Shown: one piece after another, positions 25,426-34,000 of the stretch
Layout: each line of letters begins with the position of its first letter
Numbering within the stretch: the first letter of the stretch is position 1
NCBI GenBank assembly: GCA_947496605.1
Contig: CANMDF010000005.1
Location: 1-64,000 of the forward strand
Length of the DNA: 64,000 bases
From: an uncultured Paracoccaceae bacterium
GTDB taxonomy: Bacteria; Pseudomonadota; Alphaproteobacteria; Rhodobacterales; Rhodobacteraceae
Direction of reading: 5' to 3'
Program-made: the position numbers and the translations under genes
Notes under the pieces: generated by a model
Database searches by the model: none
What the model saw: only the letters and a program-made list of their open reading frames with translations
What the model was told of the DNA's origin: nothing

Positions 25426-26274
25426 CATCGGGGGCGTTGCTTTATGCTGCGTCCCCTGCCCTCTTTGGTAGTCTGTCCTGGCTCCGGCACTTCGGCCAAA
25501 CCCAGGACAGACGTTGCGCTGTTCGCGCGGAAGTTTGGCCAGACGGTAGCTTGCCTGGGCCTTCGCATCGAGGAGTCCGCCTCATGACGATCAAGATCGC
25601 ATCCCTCATTCATCTTGCCAAAAATATCCTCGGGGGAACGCCCGTAGGGCGTGGGGGCCGACAGCCCCCTGCTACCTATACGGCCCGCGGTACGGTTCAC
25701 CGACAAGCTGGATGTGTGGGCATCCCAAAACGAAACTGGTCGCTGCATGAAGTGAGCGAAAGTAGATGCAGTGTGCTTTGTTCGTCGACCAAAGTGTATG
25801 CGGCCTGCTGGCATAGTTTCCCGTGCCGACATGACGTTGCAGCCACTGTCGGGTCAGCTCGTTTGTGGCGGGATCAGCGCGCACACTGATACGAACCGGG
25901 AATTCCCGGTCCATGATATCGTAACGATGTGGTGACTTACTACCCATGACAAAGAACATAAGCAGAACATAGCAGGCTGATCCAGAGGGTGAGGCCCTCT
26001 GCGATTAGGAATTTCCTGGTCCCTTGGGGTTCGGACAAGCCGAACGCCACTACGGGACGTTTGCGGCATGGATGCCGCCGACAGCAAGCAAAATAGACAT
26101 TCCCGTGTTGGCGGTTACTCCGCCTGCCCGCGCCAGTCATGTCGATTTAGCTCGCCGTCTCCCAATCCTTTCTTTCATCGCATTCGAGGTTTCAGGATCA
26201 GGCGCATTCGCGCTGTCCCTCAACCCCGACCCATTGGGTGGCAGACCCAAGCGACACCACAAAGGAGACCCGTC
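25426..26274. other. Long gene-free stretch containing repeat copy B
   Basis: About 850 bases without a convincing gene. The track frames here have shadow-like composition. Positions 25608-25670 carry copy B of the dispersed CCAAAAATATCCTCGGGGGA repeat found at 4241-4303. The last ~100 bases before ardC contain CACCACAAAGGAG, resembling the ends of the type-2 leaders, but the rest of that leader is missing. Confidence 0.5.
25608..25670. repeat. Dispersed intergenic repeat, copy B
   Basis: Matches 4241-4303: ATTCATCTTGCCAAAAATAT, then CCTCGGGGGA, a GCCC..AGGGC hairpin and GGGGGC...GCCCCC. It lies downstream of the DUF4942 gene, as copy A lies downstream of ietS. Confidence 0.62.
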
Positions 26275-27174
26275 ATGGCAAAATTTGATGTCTATGAGGA
26301 AGTAACAAATCAGATCATCGCAGCGCTAGAACAAGGCGTGAAACCGTGGGAATGCCCGTGGCAGAGAAACGCGGCAGCCCTTCCATTGCGTGTCACAGGA
26401 GAAAGCTATCGGGGGATCAATCATATTCTTCTGAACCTCAAGGCATGGGCGCAAGGGTATCGGAATCCAGTGTGGATGACGTTCAAACAAGCAAAGGGTT
26501 TGGGCGGGATGGTACGCAAAGGCGAGAAGTCATCGCTTGTCGTGAAGTATGGCACGTTCGAAGCAAAGGACGAAGCGCCGGAAGGTGAGACCGACGCCAA
26601 GATGCGGGGATATCTGAAAGCCTATCGCGTGTTCAACGTGCAGCAAATTGACGGGCTAGAGGAGCAGTTTCCGACGCCTGATGAGGCCAAGCCTTTGGCA
26701 ACGCGGCCTATCGAACAGCTTTCGCACATCGCGGCGGACGTGATCGAGAAAATGGGTGTGGGCTACGCGGAAGGCGGGGACCGCGCGTGCTATGTCCCGT
26801 CTTTGGACAAGGTTCACATGCCTGAGTTGTCGAAATTCAAGGGCGCGGAGTTGTTCTATTCAACCCTGTTTCACGAGTTGTCCCATGCGACTGGCCACAA
26901 GCGCCGATGCGACCGGACGAAGGAAAAAGCCGGGTCGAAGTTTGGGAACGCTGTCTATGCGATGGAAGAGCTTGTGGCTGAGATATCGGCAGCAATGATG
27001 GGGGCGCAGCTTGGCTTTCAACCCGCTCACATTGAAGACAGCGCGTCCTATGTTCAGTCATGGCTGACGGTCTTGCGGGATGACAAGCGCGCCATTGTCA
27101 AAGCGGCAGCAGCGGCACAGCGCTCCGCCGATTATCTCATGTCGAAATCAGGAGAGGTTGTAGAGGCCGCGTAG
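26275..27174 (+). CDS. ardC: ArdC family antirestriction protein
   Basis: The 299-residue protein starts at ATG 26275 (AAAGGAG, 8 bases upstream), and the longer track start is rejected. The N-terminal ssDNA-binding ArdC domain is clear (YEEVTNQIIAALEQGVKPWECPW, ..SYRGINHILL, NPVWMTFKQAKGLGG.VRKGEK). The C-terminal metalloprotease-like domain has FHELSHATGH and the later Glu in MEELVAEISA. ArdC protects entering plasmid DNA against type I restriction. Its length is normal. It sits with other leading-region-type genes and is probably expressed early after transfer. Confidence 0.93.
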   Translation: MAKFDVYEEVTNQIIAALEQGVKPWECPWQRNAAALPLRVTGESYRGINHILLNLKAWAQGYRNPVWMTFKQAKGLGGMVRKGEKSSLVVKYGTFEAKDEAPEGETDAKMRGYLKAYRVFNVQQIDGLEEQFPTPDEAKPLATRPIEQLSHIAADVIEKMGVGYAEGGDRACYVPSLDKVHMPELSKFKGAELFYSTLFHELSHATGHKRRCDRTKEKAGSKFGNAVYAMEELVAEISAAMMGAQLGFQPAHIEDSASYVQSWLTVLRDDKRAIVKAAAAAQRSADYLMSKSGEVVEAA

Positions 27175-27210
27175 GCCCCTGCCCTACTGTCGTTGGATGC
27201 AATTTGCAAT

Positions 27211-27627
27211 TCAGATGCAAGAAAAGGCGACTGGCTCGCCGAGGTCCACAGTTTGCGTGTTGGCACCAACACTGAGCTCAACACGCGCCGCATTGCGCAA
27301 GCCGTCAAGAAGCGGTTGCCAAACAGCCTCGCGAAGGTCGCGATTAGACAATCGACCATGGACAAGAGGCGCTGTGATCGTTTCGCCGCTTGGAAAGGTA
27401 AGAGTTGCATCTGTGTTCAGATCAGAGTTTCCGCCCACGACGATCAGCACCATGGTTTCTGTGCCGCCATAAACGCGGTTCGGGTCACAGACGAGGCGGA
27501 TTGTGGCCCCGCCATCTGTAGCTGAGTAGAGATCAAGACCGCGCGCAAAACTATGCTCCCATGCGAAGGCAGGAGCCGGGCTGAGAGCCACCACCGCCAA
27601 AAATATATGAAGTCTCTTGAACTGCAT
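27211..27627 (-). CDS. Exported hypothetical protein
   Basis: This 138-residue protein starts at ATG 27627, so that MQFKRLHIFLAVVALSPAPAFA forms a signal peptide cleaved after AFA. The mature part is beta-rich with two cysteines (LVCDPN.., FSCI) that could form a disulphide. It has no recognised family. It converges on ardC, which ends 37 bases away. A periplasmic location is predicted; the function is unknown. Confidence 0.68.
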   Translation of the reverse strand: MQFKRLHIFLAVVALSPAPAFAWEHSFARGLDLYSATDGGATIRLVCDPNRVYGGTETMVLIVVGGNSDLNTDATLTFPSGETITAPLVHGRLSNRDLREAVWQPLLDGLRNAARVELSVGANTQTVDLGEPVAFSCI

Positions 27628-27680
27628 TGGCTGGCATCCTTTCGGTGCCAACCTACCATTTTCAGGTCAAAATGGGAAGT

Positions 27681-27905
27681 TCATGGCCCTTCGTCGGCGG
27701 CTTCTACCCACTTGTTCTGCCAAATATCAAATGAGGCTGTCTTCGCCCCTTTGGGGTTTAGGATTTTGAGAGTGCCGGTCGTTTGACTGTCCTGCATGTA
27801 ACATGATCCAAACAGTTTTAAGGTGTCTTCGGATGAAGCAAATACGATACCCAGATCAAGGTCTTCGTCTTCGCTCTGCATCGAGTAGAGATCAGGCATA
27901 TTCAT
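27681..27905 (-). CDS. Small hypothetical protein (74 aa)
   Basis: The ATG at 27905 (MNMPDLYSMQSEDED...) is chosen over the track's longer start because the region upstream codes for the 55-residue gene in another frame. The 14-base overlap with that gene suggests coupling. The protein is acidic at the N-terminus, with SCYMQDSQTTGTLKILNPKG in the middle and DIWQNKW near the end. No family is recognised. Confidence 0.6.
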   Translation of the reverse strand: MNMPDLYSMQSEDEDLDLGIVFASSEDTLKLFGSCYMQDSQTTGTLKILNPKGAKTASFDIWQNKWVEAADEGP

Positions 27906-28059
27906 AAACCACGTCCTTTTCGTCGCGTGGGATATCATCGTACCACTTTGGGTCGATATCTCCGGTGTTCCATTCAAAAAGATAGCCAACAATCTCGCGG
28001 GTCTCGGCATCGCGGATGCGGGCAATTGCTTTCCCTTCTTTCTTTCGTTTTCGTGCCAT
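27892..28059 (-). CDS. Small basic hypothetical protein (55 aa)
   Basis: This ORF is not in the track. ATG at 28059 follows AGAGGGACACAGG and opens a 55-residue frame: MARKRKKEGKAIARIRDAETREIVGYLFEWNTGDIDPKWYDD, and so on. The basic N-terminus and acidic, aromatic C-terminus look like a real protein. Short proteins with REIVGYLFEWN-like sequence occur on alphaproteobacterial plasmids as far as I recall. It is followed by the 74-residue gene with a 14-base overlap. A large hairpin and a leader variant lie upstream. Confidence 0.6.
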   Translation of the reverse strand: MARKRKKEGKAIARIRDAETREIVGYLFEWNTGDIDPKWYDDIPRDEKDVVYEYA

Positions 28060-28119
28060 CCTGTGTCCCTCTATGAGGCGTTTCAGAGGGGCCTGACTCC
28101 GCCAGTGGCGAAGTCTCCG

Positions 28120-28167
28120 CTGCTTTGTCCAGCCGAATGGCCCATGCCATTCGGCTGGACAAAGCAG
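28120..28167. repeat. Perfect 22-bp inverted repeat
   Basis: The left arm 28120-28141 (CTGCTTTGTCC...GAATGGC) and right arm 28146-28167 are exact reverse complements around a CCAT loop. No T-run flanks it. It sits in the leader of the small genes at 27.7-28.1 kb. The unusual length and perfection suggest a selected structure, such as a cruciform, a single-strand initiation site or an RNA stem. Confidence 0.8.
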
Positions 28168-28221
28168 AGAGGGCGCAGCCCGTCCTGCGGCCGGAACCGG
28201 ATTGAAGACAGGGGGCCGGAG

Positions 28222-28271
28222 GGCTGAAAATTGGGGGGACCGCGCGCAGCGTGGGGGTGCCGATTTTCTGC
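28222..28271 (-). promoter_or_regulatory. Variant of the type-1 leader hairpin
   Basis: On the minus strand GCAGAAAATCGG ... CCAATTTTCAGCC repeats the outer stem of the type-1 leaders (GCAGAAAAACGG ... CCGTTTTTCAGCC). The inner part is different and it is about 160 bases further from the next start (28059). It is a likely diverged member of the family. Confidence 0.45.
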
Positions 28272-28454
28272 GTGGAGGCTGGCGCGTTCGCGCGACATCA
28301 CAACCCCTGTTGAAAGCCGGGGCCGGATGGCAGGCGGATCGTAAAGCAGATCAATGCCGACGCGCCTAGAGCGAAGCGGAGGGGGCGTTGTCCCCTGCTC
28401 CAATCAATCCCGCCTATTGCGGGATTTCTCTGGTCTTAATGCGTTGGAGTTCAG

Positions 28455-29159
28455 CTAGGTGTATTTCTTAGTCAGCTCAGCGATCACGTCATCCAGCATT
28501 TGCCAAAAGAGCGTTTCGAACTGTCCGCGTACCATGGCGGGATCGGAGCGCACTCGTAGGGGGTCATGTTCATCGCGCATGGCATCTAGGATTGCGCCGT
28601 CGAGGCGTTTTGATGTGTGATATCCGTCTTGCATCGGAAGTCGGTCTGCGTCGGGTTTGGGGACAAACGTTGGTGAAAGAACGAACTTCTCCGTGGCACG
28701 TCGCCCAGCAAGCATCACAATATCTCGCTGCTGCAGCCCCTTTTCAATCAACGGCTGCATGGCCTGAGCTTGGTCGATCTTAACAGCGGCATCTAGAGTG
28801 ATTTGCCTGTCACCGCGTGGCAGATTGGATGCGTTTGGCTCCTCTGCCGGTTCTTGTTTCGGTCTCGCTGCTATCGGTTTTGCTGCAATCGTCTTTGCTT
28901 TTGGTGCTTTAGGCTTGGTGACAGGTTTCTTTGGCTTCGATGCTGAAGTCTTGGTTTCTGCTGCAGTTGCCTTTGGCTCAACAACGCCAGCTACTTCTTT
29001 GGGGTTTGTCGCGTCTTGGCTGGGACTTGTCGATTGTTCGTTAACGCCGGGAATTTTGACGTCTGGCGGCATGTCACTTTCTACCGCGCGGAAGCGTTCG
29101 AATGTGTGTGAATAGTTTGGATCGGCACCGGTAATCTTCGGTTTCTTGCGGCGTACCAT
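28455..29159 (-). CDS. Putative partition/transfer accessory protein (VirC2-like position)
   Basis: This 234-residue protein starts one base into the end of the ParA gene, so they form one operon. Residues ~40-115 are a low-complexity Ala/Lys/Pro linker (KPKKPVTKPKAPKAK). The C-terminal ~110 residues are folded (RQITLDAAVKIDQAQAMQPLIEKGLQQRDIVMLAGRRATEKF), recalling ribbon-helix-helix-type DNA-binding partners. Together with the VirC1-like ATPase it resembles a VirC1-VirC2 or ParA-ParB pair that would bind the heptad repeats upstream. The family assignment is inference. Confidence 0.6.
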   Translation of the reverse strand: MVRRKKPKITGADPNYSHTFERFRAVESDMPPDVKIPGVNEQSTSPSQDATNPKEVAGVVEPKATAAETKTSASKPKKPVTKPKAPKAKTIAAKPIAARPKQEPAEEPNASNLPRGDRQITLDAAVKIDQAQAMQPLIEKGLQQRDIVMLAGRRATEKFVLSPTFVPKPDADRLPMQDGYHTSKRLDGAILDAMRDEHDPLRVRSDPAMVRGQFETLFWQMLDDVIAELTKKYT

Positions 29160-29872
29160 TATTCATCCCCCAAGATTTCTGAGAGAATGTCTTGGGCCTC
29201 TTCTACGGCTTCGTCAAAGTGCTTGGCGTGTGTTCGAAGAAGTGCATATCTTGATGTGCGTCTTTTTTCGGCGATGTCATGGAGGAAGCCATCTGCGTCG
29301 GCATCCATGTGCTGGTTGCGGTGCATGAAGTAGTTTTCCATGATGGGGAATAGACGTAGAGCTTCGTCCTCTATCTTCTTTTGGGCCATAGTGGGTTTGT
29401 TCGGCACGTCGGCGAAGATGATACGTAAGCTAGGCAGTGCTGTCGGATCGTCAGTGCGATCACGAAGCCCAACATACCAATTGAACGTGTCTTTCGTGAT
29501 CGAGAGGTCTTTCTCTGAGAGCTTCATAGGCACGACGAGGAAATCGCTACTTGCTGCCAGATCATCTGCCCAGGCACCGGCTGCGCCTTGTGTGTCGACG
29601 AAAACTATGTCGGTTTCGCCAGATTGCCAGGCTTCTTCAATCACCTTTTCGAGGTCACTTGAAAATTCAAGTTGCTGTACTCTTACCAATGGGTCATCGA
29701 TCTCGACCCGGTGAAACCACCGATACAATGCTTGCTGTGGGTCGGCATCGAGAACGAGACAGCGTTTGCCGTCTTTGACAGCAGCGCTGGTGATTGCCTG
29801 CATTAGCGTTGTTTTTCCTGCGCCGCCTTTTCGCGTCATCACTGTGACGACTTTCATATCATCATTCTGCAT
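29159..29872 (-). CDS. ParA/MinD-type ATPase, VirC1-like
   Basis: The 237-residue protein has the deviant Walker A RKGGAGKTTL, then VLDADPQQALYRW and DIVFVDTQGAAG (Walker B region), the hallmark of small ParA-family ATPases. It lacks the N-terminal DNA-binding domain of type Ia ParA. With its partner gene and the repeat array just upstream it could drive plasmid partition. By position beside mobC, relaxase and virD4 it could instead be VirC1-like and recruit the relaxosome to the secretion channel. Both roles are plausible. Starts at 29872 or 29857 are possible. Confidence 0.82.
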   Translation of the reverse strand: MQNDDMKVVTVMTRKGGAGKTTLMQAITSAAVKDGKRCLVLDADPQQALYRWFHRVEIDDPLVRVQQLEFSSDLEKVIEEAWQSGETDIVFVDTQGAAGAWADDLAASSDFLVVPMKLSEKDLSITKDTFNWYVGLRDRTDDPTALPSLRIIFADVPNKPTMAQKKIEDEALRLFPIMENYFMHRNQHMDADADGFLHDIAEKRRTSRYALLRTHAKHFDEAVEEAQDILSEILGDE

Positions 29873-29882
29873 TCTTCTGCTC

Positions 29883-30150
29883 TCTCGTGTGTTGCGTGTC
29901 GCTTTTCGCGTGTCGCTTTGATTTTGTTATTGTTCGCGTTCTGCTTGTCACATGACGCGTGTCGCGTGTCAATTATCGCTGGCCGCCTGTCGCGTGTCCT
30001 TTGTCCATGATGCGTGTTGCGTGTCGCGTGATAGAATATGCGTATTGCGTGACGCGTGCTCAGAACAGCGTGTCGCGTGGAAGGGGCTACTTCTCGCGTA
30101 TCAATGTTCGCTTGTTGCGTGACGGAGACCGCGTGTCGCGTGTTGAATGT
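29883..30150. repeat. Degenerate GCGTGTC heptad array, candidate centromere
   Basis: More than a dozen copies of GCGTGTC and close variants (GCGTGTT, GCGTGAC, GCGTGAT) occur in ~270 bases, often as tandem pairs such as GCGTGTCGCGTGTC, separated by short AT-rich spacers. The array lies directly upstream of the ParA operon. Heptad arrays before small ParA genes typically bind a ribbon-helix-helix partner and serve as both centromere and operator. The minus-strand 115-residue frame through it (many TRHA repeats) is an artefact. Confidence 0.72.
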
Positions 30151-30185
30151 CGAGTGGGGCTCAGAGGTGTATTTATCATCCGATA

Positions 30186-30430
30186 GGAGGGGACGGATCA
30201 ACTGCGCGGACTCGAACGACTGCGTAGCGCCACGGAGAGGGGTGCTACAGCGTCATCTCGCAAAAATATGGGGAGCGGTAGCCCTCAGGCTGTTGCGGTC
30301 CTACAGGGAGCGATTTTCAAAGCTTAGGATCACGCGAGTTTGGCTGGCTGGCAAGTTTCTACATCTGTGGCCTCGGTTTTGCAAACCTCGGCGAGAAACG
30401 GAATACATACCTCAATTCAAACAAAACAGC
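30186..30430. other. oriT: Probable oriT-containing intergenic region
   Basis: This is the only gene-free DNA between the ParA operon and mobC/relaxase, where oriT is expected. Short inverted repeats are visible (AGCC-CTCA-GGCT around 30273; GGTTT-TGC-AAACC around 30378). I could not identify a nic site, so the call rests on position. Confidence 0.4.
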
Positions 30431-30434
30431 AGTA

Positions 30435-30462
30435 TTGACACAATACCGCATTTTTGTATTCT
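30435..30462 (+). promoter_or_regulatory. mobC-relaxase-virD4 promoter with shared operator
   Basis: TTGACA (30435-30440), a 16-base spacer and TATTCT (30457-30462) form a strong sigma70-type promoter; mobC starts 45 bases later. The spacer is filled by ACAATACCGCATTTTTGTA, a near-copy of the dyads at 368-386 and 48474-48492. A protein bound there would block RNA polymerase, so repression is the likely mode. Confidence 0.7.
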
Positions 30463-30507
30463 TTCGGTATGTATGAGGATGGCAGGAAATAGGGGTTCTT
30501 TGTTCGT

Positions 30508-31080
30508 ATGCCTAAAGGACGAATTCTAACACCAAACGAGCGCCTGGTGATAGTGCGTGAGGCGTCGAAAGGTGCTGACGTGAAAGGGCTTGCCCTGCGA
30601 TTTGGGGTCACGCGGCGAACGATCCACTATACAATCAAGCGCGAAAAAGATCGGCGTCGGGACACTGGGATAAGAACTGCCGCCGCAAGCGTAACGGTGA
30701 CACCAGACGAGATGGACGCGTTTGATCTGGCGATTTCAAAACATGGATTTGGCAGTCGGGCAGACGCATTGCGGGCGCTGATGCAGGCGACGAATGGCAT
30801 TTTCGTCCCCGATGATCACCTGTCTGGCGAGCTGGCCGGGTTCCGTGCCGCCCTAAATCGTGTTGGTAACAACATCACCCAGATTGCGAGGCGGATGAAC
30901 GAAGCAAAAAAGCGCGGTATGCCTGCGCCGTGGTCGGACAGGCAGTACGAGGAAATCAGGGCGCTCGCAGGTCTGATTTTGGAGATGGGGGATCAAGCTG
31001 ATTTACTCATCAAACGGCGCAAGGATGCCATGACGGTGACGGTGAACGAGGTGTTGAGGGAGTTTGCTCTTGGCACGTAA
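30508..31080 (+). CDS. mobC: Relaxosome accessory protein MobC/VirD1-like
   Basis: This 190-residue protein has an N-terminal helix-turn-helix (ERLVIVREASKGADVKGLALRFGVTRRTIHYTIK). It is followed by the MobC-type region (SVTVTPDEMDAFDLAISKHGFGSRADALRALM..., LAGFRAALNRVGNNITQIARRMNEA), the block that helps the relaxase melt oriT. The C-terminus overlaps the relaxase start. The extra HTH is unusual for MobC and makes it a candidate for binding its own promoter dyad, although no direct evidence shows this. Confidence 0.83.
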   Translation: MPKGRILTPNERLVIVREASKGADVKGLALRFGVTRRTIHYTIKREKDRRRDTGIRTAAASVTVTPDEMDAFDLAISKHGFGSRADALRALMQATNGIFVPDDHLSGELAGFRAALNRVGNNITQIARRMNEAKKRGMPAPWSDRQYEEIRALAGLILEMGDQADLLIKRRKDAMTVTVNEVLREFALGT

Positions 31081-34000
31081 TAACGCCGTCGAGGCTGTCA
31101 CAGGTGAGGTGTTCCGGGAGGGATGGGACCGTGTTCGCGGTTCTATGCAAGGTCTCAACAGTAAGAAGCACGGACAACTCTATCGCGCTGCACGCGGTCA
31201 TCGTTCGGCGGTGTTCAAGGCCATCAAGAACGGCGGGACGCACACGAAGGGCCAGCTCAGCAATCAGCTTTCCTATATCACGCGCGATCATAAGCTGGCG
31301 CATTTCGTGGATAGTCGTGGCACATTCGATGGCAAGACGAAGTTCGATGACAAAGTCATCAAGAAGATCACGGATCGATTTGCCGAGCGTTGGGACAGTG
31401 GTTTCCGCCCGAAGATGGGCAACACCACGCACATGCTCATGTCGTTTCCGAAAGGTACGAAGTCGGAGGACGTGAGAGACATCGCGTCTGACGTATGTGA
31501 GCGGTTCTTTGAAACCTATGATGGCCACTTCGATTATGTGATTGCCGTCCACAAGGATCGGGATCATCCGCACGCCCACATCGTCTTGAACAGACGGTCC
31601 CAGGAGGGTGAGTTTTTCTATCTGGGTCGTGATCATCGGTTCAATTACGACGATTTTCGCTTCGCAATGGTGGAAGAGGCCGAGAAGTACAGTGTGAAGC
31701 TGGAAGCGACGCGGCGGGTTGATCGCGGTCTTGTCCATTATCCGCCCAGGACGCGGGAAATCTACGCGGTCAAGCAAGACGCTGAAAACGGTGCGATGCG
31801 CGAACCCGAACAGAGAGAGCGGGTAGGGCGCGATCTGGCACGAACAGTGGCAGAGATTGCCAGCACGAGACTTGTCTATCACTCGCTCGCTGCGGAGGCC
31901 TCAACCGACAGCCGAGAAGAAATTTCCGAGGCCCTTCTGAAAGCGGCAGAGCTTTTGGGCAAGGGAACAACCATTCAGCATGATGGAGACATTTACATGG
32001 GAGCCGCCGAGGACTTTGACGATCTGAGAGGGCAATATGCCGAAACCGTTGAGGAAGTGCAGGCCCGCATCGCACGGCTTCCTGAAGGTGAACGGGCGGC
32101 CAATGAACGAAGGCTGAACGACATCCAAGTCGGCCTCCGTCGGATGCAGCCGCTTGGTCTGCGATCTGTGACGCTTGAGCAAAAGCCTTCAGAGGGCGGG
32201 ATTTATTCTGAGACGAATATCAACAGCGAGCTTGTTGGGCGATTGCAGGATGGGAGCACGCGAGCCCAGATTGACAACGCTTTGAGAGGGACCGGGATCA
32301 GGGCTGATACCGTCGTCAACCGCATCGCGACCGGCGCACCAAACGCGGCGCTAGAGCGTCAATGGGTTGCCGATGATCTTGCAAAGGTTGCCGAGGCGCA
32401 GGGTTTGAACCTTGAACGCAAGGACGACTTAGAGGCTGCGCGTGAGCGCTTGAACCAAGTGCATGTAGAGTTAGGCACCGCACTCGAGCGGGCAGAGGTG
32501 CTGCGCGATGACGGCGTGATTGAAGAAACTCGCGAAATCCGCTTCCACTTTGATCAAGAGCGATTGGACGACACGACTCGGGCGGTGCGCCAAGAATTGA
32601 GAGGGCAGGGGGTCAATGAAGCGCAGCTTGACGCCCGTGCCATTGAGATTGAAAACCGGGCGTTTGACCGGGTTAAGGCAGAGCAGCGGGACTATCTCGC
32701 AACGCGGCCTGAAATTCTTTCTGATCCAGGGGCTGTCTACCGCACAGACGAAGAGGGTAGGGGGCGGATCACAGATCGGGAGCTAGCGGATCGGCTTGAT
32801 CGGGAGATAGACGTCATCCTTGACCGTTCGCCCGCCAATCAGAGCATTTCCGAGGCCGTCGCATCCGATTTCAAGGATCGCTACCCCGACATGCCCGATC
32901 ACGTTGCACGAGGCTTGGGCGATACCTACGAGACGAGCTTCCGTTTGAATAATGAGCAGGAGTTGCGCGAGGCAGAGCTTGAAGCCGCCGATGGTGAGAC
33001 TGCACGAGAAGCCGCGCTTGAAGCGAACCGGAATGACAATGGGATCGCGCAGACTGAAGCCGATGGTATCTCGTCAGCTGATAGGCGTGAGTTCGATGAA
33101 CTCGAACGTCAGTTTGCGCTCACAGATTTCAATTATCCCTATTCGGATGACCCGAACGCGCGTGATGTAGGGCGCGAACAAGCGCAACGGGCGTCAGATG
33201 CATTTCGCTCGTTTGCGGCGAGGTCGCCACTACACGCAGCTATGGCTTCGAGTGCATGGGATCGCGCAACGGATATTATGCGAGGGCCAGAGGGATATCT
33301 GAGGCAGGAGAAGCGAGAGCCAATTCTGGAACGCGCTGAAGAATGGGAGTTGATGGGAAGACCAATCACTCTGGAGGAGATGGAGCGTGCGATTGAAGAT
33401 GATCGAAATGATGACATCCAATTGGAGTGGCTGCAAAATTCGGGAATTGAACGTGCCGAGCAAGAAGGCATAGCCGCTCAAGAGAGCCGCAACATTCGCG
33501 CGATGGAGATAGACCAAACCAGTCTTGATCGTATGAGTTCGCGGGTGCGTGATGAAATCATGGCTGAAAATGCTGAAACCGAGAGTTTCGATCAACGCTA
33601 TGAGCGTGCGGAAGCCATGGCTGCGAGCGGGGCCATCGAACATACGGCTCGGGCCCGCATTCTGCAAGAGCGTGAAGAATACCTCAGTCAAAGACCGGAG
33701 CTTGCCGCAGAGCGGGTCCTTCCATACTCGGATCTTCCTTTTGGCGCGAAGATCGAGGACCGCGAGCGCGTCGATCAGATCAGTCGCGAAGTGGACCGGG
33801 TTATGGCTGATCGTGACAATCGCGGAGAGGTTTCAACAGCCGTCGCCGATGATTTCCCCGCCCGTTATCCAGACATGCCGAACCATTTGGCCCGTGGCCT
33901 TGGCCGGACTTATGAGGTCGCAAGTGAGGCGCGCGATAGGGAAGCTATTCGTGATTATGAAGAAACCCGCATCGAGAACGAAGAAATCCGGCGCGTGGTT

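Noticed and set aside
25200-25832. Minus-strand 210-residue ORF
   Set aside because: It overlaps the methyltransferase end and the dispersed repeat; low-complexity shadow.
29883-30150. Possible CRISPR array
   Set aside because: Repeat units are only 7 bases, degenerate and often tandem, with no unique spacers of constant length and no cas genes in the window.
29854-30201. Minus-strand 115-residue frame rich in TRHA repeats
   Set aside because: It is the translation of the heptad repeat array and reads into the ParA start; there is no ribosome site and the composition is purely repeat-driven.
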